Below are positions 1-5,897 of a stretch of DNA of 6,074 nt, in pieces. A program made the position numbers and the translations under genes. The notes beneath the pieces were generated by a model. It searched no databases and was not told the origin of the DNA. It saw only the letters and a list, made by a program, of their open reading frames with translations. Positions within the stretch are counted from its first letter, which is position 1. Each line of letters begins with the position of its first letter. The stretch is taken from positions 1 to 6,074 of the forward strand of contig JAFGWD010000227.1 of NCBI GenBank assembly GCA_016937315.1, in the 5' to 3' direction. The DNA is from Rhodospirillaceae bacterium (lineage in GTDB: Bacteria > Pseudomonadota > Alphaproteobacteria > Rhodospirillales > Rhodospirillaceae).

Positions 1-119
1 ACTCATAAATCCCGCCGGTTGCGCCGGAGCGATTTCGTTCGTCCGAACAGGAGAAAAGCGTAGACCGTAGCGGGGACTACGGGCAAGTTTTTCAACGCAA
101 TTCGGCAGGATTTATGAGT
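1..119. mobile_element. Possible small inverted-repeat element (MITE-like or IS remnant), left boundary uncertain
   Basis: ACTCATAAATCC at 1-12 is repeated exactly in inverted orientation at 108-119 (GGATTTATGAGT). The match resumes inward after one mismatch (GCCG at 14-17, CGGC at 103-106), giving 16 paired bases in the outer 17. The space between has no usable gene but contains a small hairpin, CCGTAG/CTACGG (65-70 and 77-82). Paired ends about 120 bases apart with nothing coding between them fit a non-autonomous element or an IS end remnant. The left arm begins exactly at the window edge, so the true repeat may be longer and no target-site duplication can be checked. Confidence 0.5.
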
Positions 120-307
120 CTACGTCCTAAAAATCATTTTTCCTTAATTAAAGGAATGAACCGGCCACGCCGAAGCGGGGGAGGAGGCTTAACGAGACGG
201 GGCTGGAGAGATGTCCCGCAACCTTTTCTCCGACGTGACCGGCCCGCCTTCGCACGGGGGACAGAGGTAGGTGTCCATCCGTGCAAAGACATCTGGTTAA
301 GGGATCA
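120..307. other. Non-coding gap downstream of madM with nested inverted repeats
   Basis: No convincing gene lies here. The first part is AT-rich, with inverted repeats AAAAAT/ATTTTT (129-134 and 136-141) and TTCCTT/AAGGAA (140-145 and 151-156). The second part is GC-rich and structured. AGATGTC (209-215) can pair with GACATCT (288-294), enclosing GCACGG/CCGTGC (252-257 and 279-284), which encloses GGACA/TGTCC (259-263 and 272-276). GGAGA (205-209) could alternatively pair with TCTCC (227-231). There is no T-run typical of an intrinsic terminator on the minus strand after these stems. I do not recognise a known riboswitch or small RNA. The region could hold the operon's 3' end or the leader of a gene off the left edge. 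Confidence 0.5.
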
Positions 308-1081
308 TCAGCCGACGATCGCCTTGATAACAAAGAAGCAAATCGATGGCCCCACCAAACACCCAAACCCGGTGTAGAAGGTCGCGGTCATCGCACCGTA
401 AGGCACCAACTTTGGATCCGTGGCGGCCAAACCAGCAGCCGTTCCACTGGTGGTTCCCATCAACCCGCCATAAACCGTGGCGGCGGCCGGAGAGGTCAAA
501 CCAAACGGCTTGGCCAACAACGGCGTGAGGATCATCACCGCGATTGACTTAACAACACCGGCTGCAATCGACAGAGCGATAACTTCCGAGCTCGCCCCCA
601 AGGCCGCGCCCGTCACCGGACCAACAATAAAGGTAGCAACGCCGCCACCAATCGTGGTCAACGACACTGCGTCGCGATAACCAAAACCCCAGGCCACCAC
701 GGCACCGATCACAAACGATAAGAACGTTGAGACCACAATCGCCAGAACACCAGCGAGACCCGCTTTCTTCAATTCTTCCAGTTTAATACCATAGGCCGTT
801 GCAATGATGCAGAAATCCCGCAACATGCCACCGCCCATCAACCCAATTCCGGAAAAGAAGGTAATGTCCGAAATACCCGCCTTCTTTCCGGTAACCTCAC
901 CACCGATGTAGGCCAAGATAAGGCCAAGAACAATGGCAATGGCCGATCCGTGGATACGACCCTTGGTCGCATACTTGGAAATGGAATAAGACATCCAGGT
1001 CATCACGCCGATGACCACAAACGCCGTGACCAACCCGTTTTTCGCAACGACCTTCATCACGATAGAAGTAAAAAAGTCCAT
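308..1081 (-). CDS. madM: Malonate transporter large subunit MadM
   Basis: This 257-residue, very hydrophobic protein has about seven to eight membrane segments (roughly 16-34, 43-61, 73-98, 107-131, 140-162, 167-190 and 233-256, with a possible short one near 199-220). Glycine-rich turns recur (GGG at 83-85 and 145-147, GG at 205-206), the latter near conserved-looking GPVTGAALGASSE and YGGLMGTTSGTAAG stretches that could line the substrate path (inference). With MadL it should form the Na+-dependent malonate importer. It is the last gene of the operon in this window, ending in TGA at 310-308. The ribosome-binding site is weak (AAAGGGGT, about six bases before the ATG), so translation may lean on the upstream madL. 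M. rubra has a further gene, madN, after madM; nothing like it is seen here. Confidence 0.93.
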   Translation of the reverse strand: MDFFTSIVMKVVAKNGLVTAFVVIGVMTWMSYSISKYATKGRIHGSAIAIVLGLILAYIGGEVTGKKAGISDITFFSGIGLMGGGMLRDFCIIATAYGIKLEELKKAGLAGVLAIVVSTFLSFVIGAVVAWGFGYRDAVSLTTIGGGVATFIVGPVTGAALGASSEVIALSIAAGVVKSIAVMILTPLLAKPFGLTSPAAATVYGGLMGTTSGTAAGLAATDPKLVPYGAMTATFYTGFGCLVGPSICFFVIKAIVG

Positions 1082-1106
1082 GATATTGACCCCTTTTCGG
1101 CGTGAG

Positions 1107-1490
1107 TTACGCGGACGGTTCTTCTGGCGATTCGGTGGTGTCGGCTAACGCCGTCAACGGACGAATCAACAAGAAACCGGCAAACACCGCAGCAAGTCCG
1201 CCAATGAAGGCGATCCACCCCCCCGTCAAAGCCGCAACAACGTTCTGACGGGCCGCCATCGCAATCACCACCGGGATGTACATGGCATTCCAAAACAAGA
1301 TGCCGCTTTCTGACGGCTTCGACATATAGCCCCGTTTCGAAAGTTCACGGGTCAACAGCACCAGAAACAACATGGCAAAGCCGACGCCGCCAACATTGGC
1401 GGTAATCCCCAGCATGCCCCCCAACATATAACCGAGCACGTTCCCCACGATCGCGCACAAGCCCATAATCAAAAGTCCGTAGATGACCAT
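1107..1490 (-). CDS. madL: Malonate transporter small subunit MadL
   Basis: This 127-residue inner-membrane protein has about four hydrophobic segments, near residues 4-27, 31-47, 63-80 and 86-109. A basic loop (TRELSKRGYMSKP) follows the second, and a short acidic tail ends SPEEPSA. In M. rubra MadL and MadM together take up malonate in symport with Na+, and neither resembles the common DctA or MFS carriers. It is encoded immediately upstream of madM with a 25-nt gap. The ATG at 1490 has GGAG eight bases upstream. An earlier ATG overlapping that site is out of frame. The assignment rests on membrane topology, size and the strict pairing with the MadM-like protein at the end of a mad operon. 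Confidence 0.92.
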   Translation of the reverse strand: MVIYGLLIMGLCAIVGNVLGYMLGGMLGITANVGGVGFAMLFLVLLTRELSKRGYMSKPSESGILFWNAMYIPVVIAMAARQNVVAALTGGWIAFIGGLAAVFAGFLLIRPLTALADTTESPEEPSA

Positions 1491-1529
1491 TTCTCGAACT
1501 CCATAAAATCCTTAAGTGAGGCGGAGGAT

Positions 1530-1558
1530 GCCGGGACGGCGCGATTCGCCGCCCCGGC
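1530..1558 (-). promoter_or_regulatory. GC-rich 12-bp hairpin in the madF-madL gap
   Basis: The arms 1530-1541 and 1547-1558 are complementary over 12 pairs, with one G-U wobble on the minus-strand RNA and a five-base loop. The hairpin starts about nine bases after the madF stop. No run of T follows on the minus strand (the next bases are ATCCTCCGCC), so it does not look like an efficient intrinsic terminator for madF. A stem this stable between cistrons more often protects or demarcates mRNA segments (inference). It could set the madL/madM output separately from the enzyme genes. Confidence 0.6.
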
Positions 1559-1567
1559 CCACACGCC

Positions 1568-1777
1568 TTATTCGATCACCATAATCAAGCCACCCGGCTT
1601 CACGCGATCGCCAACGGCCACCGCGATCGACGCGACGGTGCCATCCTGCGGCGAGGGCAAGGGATTCTTCATCTTCATCGCTTCAAGAATGCAGAGAATC
1701 TCGCCCTTCTTAACGGCTTGCCCCACGGAGACCTTAAGTGTGTCAATCGTGCTGGGCATTTTGGCCTTGATATCCAT
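1568..1777 (-). CDS. madF: Biotin carrier protein MadF of malonate decarboxylase
   Basis: This 69-residue protein is a bare biotinyl domain. EAMKM at residues 32-36 gives Lys35 as the biotinylation site, and the flanking halves (IDTLKVSVGQAVKKGEILCI and DGTVASIAVAVGDRVKPGGL) form the usual two-fold symmetric hammerhead strands. Biotin protein ligase should attach biotin. The carboxyl group from malonyl-MadE is then taken up through MadC/D and handed to the membrane decarboxylase MadB. The start cannot lie further upstream, because an in-frame TAA sits at 1795-1793, so it has none of the N-terminal region of AccB. AAGGAGA precedes the ATG by about seven bases. It is flanked by the two longest gaps in the operon, each with a hairpin. 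A free biotin carrier marks the biotin-dependent (Mad) type over the biotin-free Mdc type. Confidence 0.95.
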   Translation of the reverse strand: MDIKAKMPSTIDTLKVSVGQAVKKGEILCILEAMKMKNPLPSPQDGTVASIAVAVGDRVKPGGLIMVIE

Positions 1778-1787
1778 TCCTTCTTCT

Positions 1788-1830
1788 CCTTGTTAAACAA
1801 GGTGCCGCCATAAAAGCCTCGGACGGCACC
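1788..1830 (-). promoter_or_regulatory. Two adjoining hairpins in the madK-madF gap, the second covering the madF Shine-Dalgarno
   Basis: Reading the minus strand, GGTGCCG (1830-1824) pairs perfectly with CGGCACC (1807-1801) across a 16-nt loop and is followed by TTGTTT. Directly after it, CCTTGT (1802-1797) pairs with ACAAGG (1793-1788) around a three-base loop. The ACAAGG arm contains most of the AAGGAG that should initiate madF. The two structures share the bases at 1801-1802, so they partly compete. The first could act as a leaky terminator or RNA-stability element, and the second could limit ribosome access. These roles are inference; the base pairing is directly visible. Confidence 0.55.
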
Positions 1831-1857
1831 GGGGTAAAAAGCAAAACCCAAACAGGG

Positions 1858-2541
1858 TCATGACAACGCAGCCAGGGCCTCTTCCCGGCCAATCATCCGC
1901 ACCTCAGACAAATCCTTCGCAAGAAGAGTCCGCGACGCGGACAGCAATTCCGTCAGTTTAACGCCGCTGCCATCGGTCAGTTCCACCTCGACATCGACGC
2001 GAACCTCCAAAACCCGCGCAATTTCAGCCAGATCCTCGGCAAAACGGCGATAACTGCCGATGTCTCCGCCACGCACCACAAGATCAATGTCCGAAGCCGT
2101 AGTCGCGTAGGGCAAGCCGGTTTCAATTTCCATGGCAACCGAACCAATCACACCAACCTCGACCCCATACGCCGCACCGCGCACAACCACGGCACGAAGC
2201 ACCCCCCCTAAAGCACCAGACACATCATCAGATCGTTCCGCAACGCGGTAGGGATCGGTCAAAGACACAATGTCAGACCGATCCACCACAATGGCCGCAC
2301 GCACCCGCGTTCCCTTTTCCCGAAACGGGAAGGACAGTCCCAACTGCACCTGGTTGGCTCGCACCACCTGGGTTGGACGACAGACAATCCCCGGCACGGC
2401 ATTTTGGCTCAAACACGCGGAAACCCGCGAAGAAACGTCCAAAGACCGGAACGGCGGCAACAACCCAGCCACCACCGCATCCGGTAAACGTGCCAGAGCC
2501 GGAACAGACAAATCAGCCAGAAGGTGGCGGGTCAAATGCAT
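1858..2541 (-). CDS. madK: Phosphoribosyl-dephospho-CoA transferase (holo-ACP synthase) MadK, MdcG-like
   Basis: This 227-residue member of the MdcG/CitX-type nucleotidyltransferase family should transfer the 2'-(5''-triphosphoribosyl)-3'-dephospho-CoA precursor to the serine of MadE, releasing pyrophosphate. The catalytic signature is clear: GVIGSVAMEIETGLPYATTA (130-149) followed by SDIDLVV, with the Gly-Ser at 133-134 and the paired aspartates Asp151 and Asp153 that bind metal in this fold. The length is normal for MdcG. The precursor would be made by a MadG/MdcB-type enzyme, which is not in this window. Translation is probably coupled to madH: only three bases separate the TAA of madH from this ATG, and its Shine-Dalgarno (GGAGAT) overlaps the end of madH. 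It ends in TGA at 1860-1858, followed by an 80-nt gap. Confidence 0.9.
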   Translation of the reverse strand: MHLTRHLLADLSVPALARLPDAVVAGLLPPFRSLDVSSRVSACLSQNAVPGIVCRPTQVVRANQVQLGLSFPFREKGTRVRAAIVVDRSDIVSLTDPYRVAERSDDVSGALGGVLRAVVVRGAAYGVEVGVIGSVAMEIETGLPYATTASDIDLVVRGGDIGSYRRFAEDLAEIARVLEVRVDVEVELTDGSGVKLTELLSASRTLLAKDLSEVRMIGREEALAALS

Positions 2542-2544
2542 CGC

Positions 2545-3648
2545 TTATCTCCGCTTCGTCCAAACCGGATCCGTCTTCGCCGTGGTTTGCAAATCCACCT
2601 GTGCGGCGAGCAGATCGTCAAACATTTTTGTGGCCACCGGGCCAACAAAGTGCGGGCCGTTTTCCGCCATATCCAGACTCCCAGTCACGAGACTCGGGAC
2701 CAGTGTCAACTCGGTGGCCAACGCGCCAGTGATCAGGTCGGGGGAAACCTTCACGACGCGCCCTTTGATTCGTAAAATTGTCCGCGCCACTTTGTTGACG
2801 CTTTCCGCAGCGGCAAGAGTGGTTGCCAGGACCACCACCTCATATTCGGGGTGCGTCCGATGACGGCGGTAGGTGATGATCTTTCCTGCTGGATTGCAGA
2901 CATGCCCAGAAGCCGAAACTGGAAAGCTGTCGCCCATGGGCAGTCCGCCAACCACCAGTTCGCGGAATCCATCATCTGCCGGAGACGCAACAAGGCTGAT
3001 ATCGTCACGGAGCGGCACACCATCCAGGGTCAACCAACCGAACTCCTGACAACCGTAAAGATCGTGAACCGTGTACCCCAAGGCTTCGGCCTCAGGCAGC
3101 AGTTCCAGGTCCAAAGGCGTCCCAGCCGTCAAAATAACGCACGATTTTGGCAAATCGTCGCCCAAGCCCAACTGCTTGGCCGCCGCCAAACTGGCGCGGA
3201 TAAACGACGACTCACCCAACAGAATATCGGGTTTCTCACGGCAGAATTTCGCCAGAAAGGCATCGCGGCTAGACCGGCTTAAAAAGGACCAGTCGATGCC
3301 ACAACGCACCAGCGCCTCTTTCGAAAAAACATTCACAAGCGGCGCATAAGTCACAAGCATGCGCCGCCCGGCATCAATTCCCAAGGCCTGGAACAGACGC
3401 CGAGCGACTTCACAGCGACCGTCGATTTCGCTGTGCACCACGCCGACGATATTCTGGAACGCCGAAGATCCGGTGGTGAATGTGAGATAAGCGAGGTTGA
3501 ACGGCGTGTGCACTTCTTCGATAACGTGCGCCGCCGTCGGCCCCGCGATCCCCTTGTCGGCCAATGACCGTCGGGGCATTTCTGCCAGAGACGGCGCCGT
3601 CGACAAGGTTTCCGCCAGGTCTTCGAAACGATCCAGATCGTCGGACAT
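2545..3648 (-). CDS. madH: Deacetyl-ACP ligase (acetate:[ACP] ligase) MadH
   Basis: This 367-residue protein is assigned as the ligase that uses ATP to acetylate the thiol of the MadE prosthetic group, so that the decarboxylase can start or be rescued after losing its acetyl group. It resembles adenylate-forming enzymes of the phenylacetate-CoA ligase kind. LTFTTGSSAFQN (about 55-66) sits where the phosphate-binding loop is expected. ILTAGTPLDLELLPEAEALG (172-191) followed by YGCQEFG (198-204) matches the A5 region with its conserved glutamate. LRIKGRVVKVSPDL, in the last quarter, resembles the A8 hinge. It is shorter than typical acyl-CoA ligases (above 430 residues) and seems to lack most of the mobile C-terminal domain. 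The start at 3648 has AAGGAGA upstream, and the stop lies three bases before madK. The specific role rests on M. rubra gene order. Confidence 0.85.
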   Translation of the reverse strand: MSDDLDRFEDLAETLSTAPSLAEMPRRSLADKGIAGPTAAHVIEEVHTPFNLAYLTFTTGSSAFQNIVGVVHSEIDGRCEVARRLFQALGIDAGRRMLVTYAPLVNVFSKEALVRCGIDWSFLSRSSRDAFLAKFCREKPDILLGESSFIRASLAAAKQLGLGDDLPKSCVILTAGTPLDLELLPEAEALGYTVHDLYGCQEFGWLTLDGVPLRDDISLVASPADDGFRELVVGGLPMGDSFPVSASGHVCNPAGKIITYRRHRTHPEYEVVVLATTLAAAESVNKVARTILRIKGRVVKVSPDLITGALATELTLVPSLVTGSLDMAENGPHFVGPVATKMFDDLLAAQVDLQTTAKTDPVWTKRR

Positions 3649-3666
3649 TGGATGTCTCCTTATCCC

Positions 3667-4554
3667 TTAGGCCGCGCCAGGCAGATAGGTTTTGGCTACG
3701 GCATCCATTTCAGTTTCCAAAAGGGCAATAACCTCGGGACGCACCACGCGACCGCCGCGTTCCGCACCCAAACTGCCACGGCCCCATGGACCCAGCGCAT
3801 CATCCTGATCCTTGACCTTGCAAGCCCGGACTTCAGCAACGTGCTTGGCCACCACCGCATGCATATCCTCGATGGTGGTGACGATTTCCTCGACGCCACC
3901 CAGACGGTGGAAGAACTGCGGTCCAGCGGCGAACACCGGATTGCCTTCCGCCAGTTTCTCCAAGACTTCGATGTCCTTTTTCACGATGCGGGAGATCGAC
4001 GTCAGTGGCATCACATGGATCATCGTGCCGAAGGAACTGTCCAAAGACAGAATGTGATCGGCTTGCAGACCATGGCAAAGGAAGGCCCCGGAAATCGCAC
4101 GCCCAATCACCATGGCGACGATCGGATGACCCGCCATGCGGGCTTCGGCCAAAGCCAACTGATAGGCTCCAGTCGCCTTGTTCATGCCAAAGATTTCCTC
4201 GGTCTTGCCTGGCCCGTTACCGGGGGTGTCAACAATCAGAACGATGGCGCGTTTTTCCGCCTTCGCCTTTGCCACATCGGCGGCTACGGTGGCATAGACC
4301 GCCTGTGCCATTTTATAGGCTTCTTCCATGCCGATGATTCCGGCATAGACCACGGGGAACTTCTCGTTAAAGGCCTCCGCGTCGTTACCAATGACAGTCA
4401 CCGTCTGACCATCCAACTTCGCAGTGCCAACCATCGCACCCGGTCCAAAATCCGGGTCATCGAAGGTTTTCGCCCCCACTTGGTTTTCCTCAAACGTGTC
4501 CGGGTCGCAGATCAAACCGATCGCCGCGCGCCCCTGTCCTAACAAACTTTCCAT
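3667..4554 (-). CDS. madD: Malonate decarboxylase carboxyltransferase subunit MadD (gamma, MdcE-like)
   Basis: This 295-residue partner of MadC also has the crotonase/carboxyltransferase fold, related to AccA-type halves and to MdcE. Family signatures seen are VDTPGNGPGKTEE (about 108-120), AEARMAGHPIVAMVIGRAIS (136-155) running into SGAFL, and MIHVM (178-182). The MdcE family has an equivalent Met-x-His-x-Met near the active site. MadC and MadD together should form one active site between them, in the cytoplasm. The ATG at 4554 has CAGGAGA seven bases or so upstream. The gene ends with TAA at 3669-3667, followed 18 nt later by madH. A long open frame runs antisense across almost its whole length, but that looks like a codon-bias shadow. 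Confidence 0.95.
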   Translation of the reverse strand: MESLLGQGRAAIGLICDPDTFEENQVGAKTFDDPDFGPGAMVGTAKLDGQTVTVIGNDAEAFNEKFPVVYAGIIGMEEAYKMAQAVYATVAADVAKAKAEKRAIVLIVDTPGNGPGKTEEIFGMNKATGAYQLALAEARMAGHPIVAMVIGRAISGAFLCHGLQADHILSLDSSFGTMIHVMPLTSISRIVKKDIEVLEKLAEGNPVFAAGPQFFHRLGGVEEIVTTIEDMHAVVAKHVAEVRACKVKDQDDALGPWGRGSLGAERGGRVVRPEVIALLETEMDAVAKTYLPGAA

Positions 4555-4591
4555 CAGACTCTCCTGTTTCCTTGTGCTTGGTCGCGACCGC

Positions 4592-5548
4592 CTAAAGAGC
4601 CAGACGCTTCACAACCTTGCGGAAATCGGCAAGGGGCATGGACCCCAGTTCAACGGGATCGGAATTGCCGACATGGACCCAAACGTCACGGGCGTCCTTG
4701 GGCTGCATTTTGGCGGCCAGGGCAACACCCTTCAGCTGCTTTTCCACCAGCTCAGACGTCCCAATTCGACGGAATTCAGCAAACTTCGCACGCGGCAGTT
4801 TGGCCAGTTCAGCCAGTTGCGCACGGAACGCCGCAATTTCAGGGTCCACCAGGAAATTGCAATCGCCCATGATGTATTTGTGACGACCGCCGGTGGTGCG
4901 ATAAACAAGACCTCGATCAGCGGAATCGAACTCTTCCTTACCCATTTCCTGTTCGATCACTTCCGGTCCGGTCAGACCCAAGCGTCCGAACTCGCTCATC
5001 ACCACCACATCTGTGGCTGCGGCGACGAAGCCCATACCACCGAAACAACCGACTTTCGAACCGATCAGGGAAACCACCGGCACATGCCCACGCGCACGCT
5101 GGACCTGATCCATCACCTCGGCGTGCGCCAAAAGTCCGGCGTTGGCTTCGTGCAACCGCACGCCGCCCGTTTCGAAGGAGATGGCAATGATCGGTTTTTC
5201 GTCTTCCTCAGCGTTGGGGAAGTCCTTGGCGATCCGTTTGGCAAAAGCAATCGCCGCCTTAATCGTCCCCACCATTTTGGCTCCGCCAACCTCGCCCACA
5301 GAGCCGCCAATGAAGCGGCCTTCCTGCGAGATCACGAATACCGGGGTTTTCCCAATTTTGCCGATGCCGGTAACCACACCGTCATCGAACTCCACCGCTT
5401 CGCCCAAAGTCTCCAGATGCGGGCTGGTACGGCGATCAAAGGGACCGACGAATTCAGTGAAGCTGCCTTCGTCGACGAGGCCAAGTGCGCGATCACGCGC
5501 ATTGGATTCCAGAAAGCTCCGATTTTGGAGAGCGCTCCAATTCGACAT
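4592..5548 (-). CDS. madC: Malonate decarboxylase carboxyltransferase subunit MadC (beta, MdcD-like)
   Basis: This 318-residue protein belongs to the AccD/crotonase-fold carboxyltransferase family and resembles MdcD of the soluble enzymes. With MadD it forms the carboxyltransferase that takes the free carboxyl of malonyl-MadE and, in the biotin-dependent system, gives it to the biotin on MadF. Visible family features are FETGGVRLHEANAGLLA (about 125-141), the glycine-rich GCFGGMGF stretch (167-174) expected near the oxyanion hole, and LGLTGPEVIEQEMG (190-203). It has no cysteine zinc finger at the N-terminus, unlike acetyl-CoA carboxylase AccD. The start at 5548 is preceded by AAAGGA about eight bases upstream, and 18 nt separate it from madE. 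It ends in TAG, 37 nt before madD. Sequence alone does not prove biotin as acceptor; that comes from madF in the same operon. Confidence 0.95.
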   Translation of the reverse strand: MSNWSALQNRSFLESNARDRALGLVDEGSFTEFVGPFDRRTSPHLETLGEAVEFDDGVVTGIGKIGKTPVFVISQEGRFIGGSVGEVGGAKMVGTIKAAIAFAKRIAKDFPNAEEDEKPIIAISFETGGVRLHEANAGLLAHAEVMDQVQRARGHVPVVSLIGSKVGCFGGMGFVAAATDVVVMSEFGRLGLTGPEVIEQEMGKEEFDSADRGLVYRTTGGRHKYIMGDCNFLVDPEIAAFRAQLAELAKLPRAKFAEFRRIGTSELVEKQLKGVALAAKMQPKDARDVWVHVGNSDPVELGSMPLADFRKVVKRLAL

Positions 5549-5566
5549 GCCTTGGTTCCTTTCGCT

Positions 5567-5881
5567 TCAGGCGGCGGCTTCGGACAGGGCTTGCCGCAAG
5601 CGCAGCATGACCACCGCCGGTGTCGCGTTGTTGTCGTTAATCTCGATGCTGACATCGCCCAGCTTGCTGTTTTCAACGAAGGTGGCGAGCACGCGCTGCC
5701 ACAAAGCGTCAAAACCCGAAACCGGAGTCACCACCTTGATGGCGACGGCACCTTTCAGCGCCTTGGGTTCCATCAGCACTTCCAAATCGCCGGAGCCGAC
5801 GACGCCAAAGTGCAGCGGCTTACCGATAGCCACCGCAGGGGCGGCACTCTTGCATTCAAATTCGATGGTATTGAGAGCCAT
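5567..5881 (-). CDS. madE: Malonate decarboxylase acyl carrier protein MadE
   Basis: This is a 104-residue protein of the MdcC/MadE carrier family, unrelated to fatty-acid ACP. The sequence VVGSGDLEVLMEP (about residues 27-39) holds the conserved serine, here Ser30. In this family that serine carries a 2'-(5''-phosphoribosyl)-3'-dephospho-CoA arm, whose thiol bears acetyl or malonyl during turnover. I chose the ATG at 5881 (MALNTIEF) over an in-frame ATG at 5938. The 5881 start has a very strong Shine-Dalgarno match and the usual family N-terminus, while the longer form would run 41 nt into madA. The gene ends with TGA at 5569-5567, and madC follows after 18 nt. It should be loaded by MadK and MadH and served by MadA and MadC/D. 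Confidence 0.95.
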   Translation of the reverse strand: MALNTIEFECKSAAPAVAIGKPLHFGVVGSGDLEVLMEPKALKGAVAIKVVTPVSGFDALWQRVLATFVENSKLGDVSIEINDNNATPAVVMLRLRQALSEAAA

Positions 5882-5886
5882 TGCTG

Positions 5887-5895
5887 TCACCTCCT
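5887..5895 (-). promoter_or_regulatory. Ribosome-binding site of madE (near-consensus Shine-Dalgarno)
   Basis: On the minus strand this reads AGGAGGTGA, a nine-base match to the 3' end of 16S rRNA, with five bases (CAGCA) before the ATG at 5881. It decides the madE start. It is the strongest Shine-Dalgarno in the window, which fits a carrier protein needed in good supply (the last point is inference). Confidence 0.9.
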
Positions 5896-5897
5896 CG

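Noticed and set aside
205..294. Glycine riboswitch or another known riboswitch, suggested by GGAGAG on the plus strand
   Set aside because: The rest of the glycine riboswitch core (the CCGCCGAAGG-like segment and the CTCAGG segment) is absent, and no other riboswitch core that I know is present on either strand.
114..377. Small open frames on both strands in the region left of madM (for example plus 114-377 and minus 148-366)
   Set aside because: They overlap each other, the inverted repeat or the madM end. Their translations are Arg/Pro-rich with no domain, and I saw no good ribosome-binding site.
1530..1558. Intrinsic terminator after madF
   Set aside because: The stem is strong, but no T-run follows it on the transcribed strand, and madL/madM must still be expressed downstream.
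2270..2863. Open frame of 197 codons on the plus strand across madK and madH
   Set aside because: It straddles two well-supported minus-strand genes, shows no domain, and has a low-complexity Ser/Thr/Arg-rich translation.
3652..4542. Open frame of 296 codons on the plus strand, antisense to madD
   Set aside because: It covers almost exactly the madD gene, whose product is a clear carboxyltransferase subunit. The antisense translation is rich in His, Arg and Gln with no recognisable domain, as expected for a shadow of GC-rich codon use.
4592..5548. Acetyl-CoA carboxylase beta subunit (AccD) for madC
   Set aside because: There is no N-terminal CxxC zinc finger, the sequence motifs are MdcD-like, and it lies between the malonate-specific carrier protein gene and madD.
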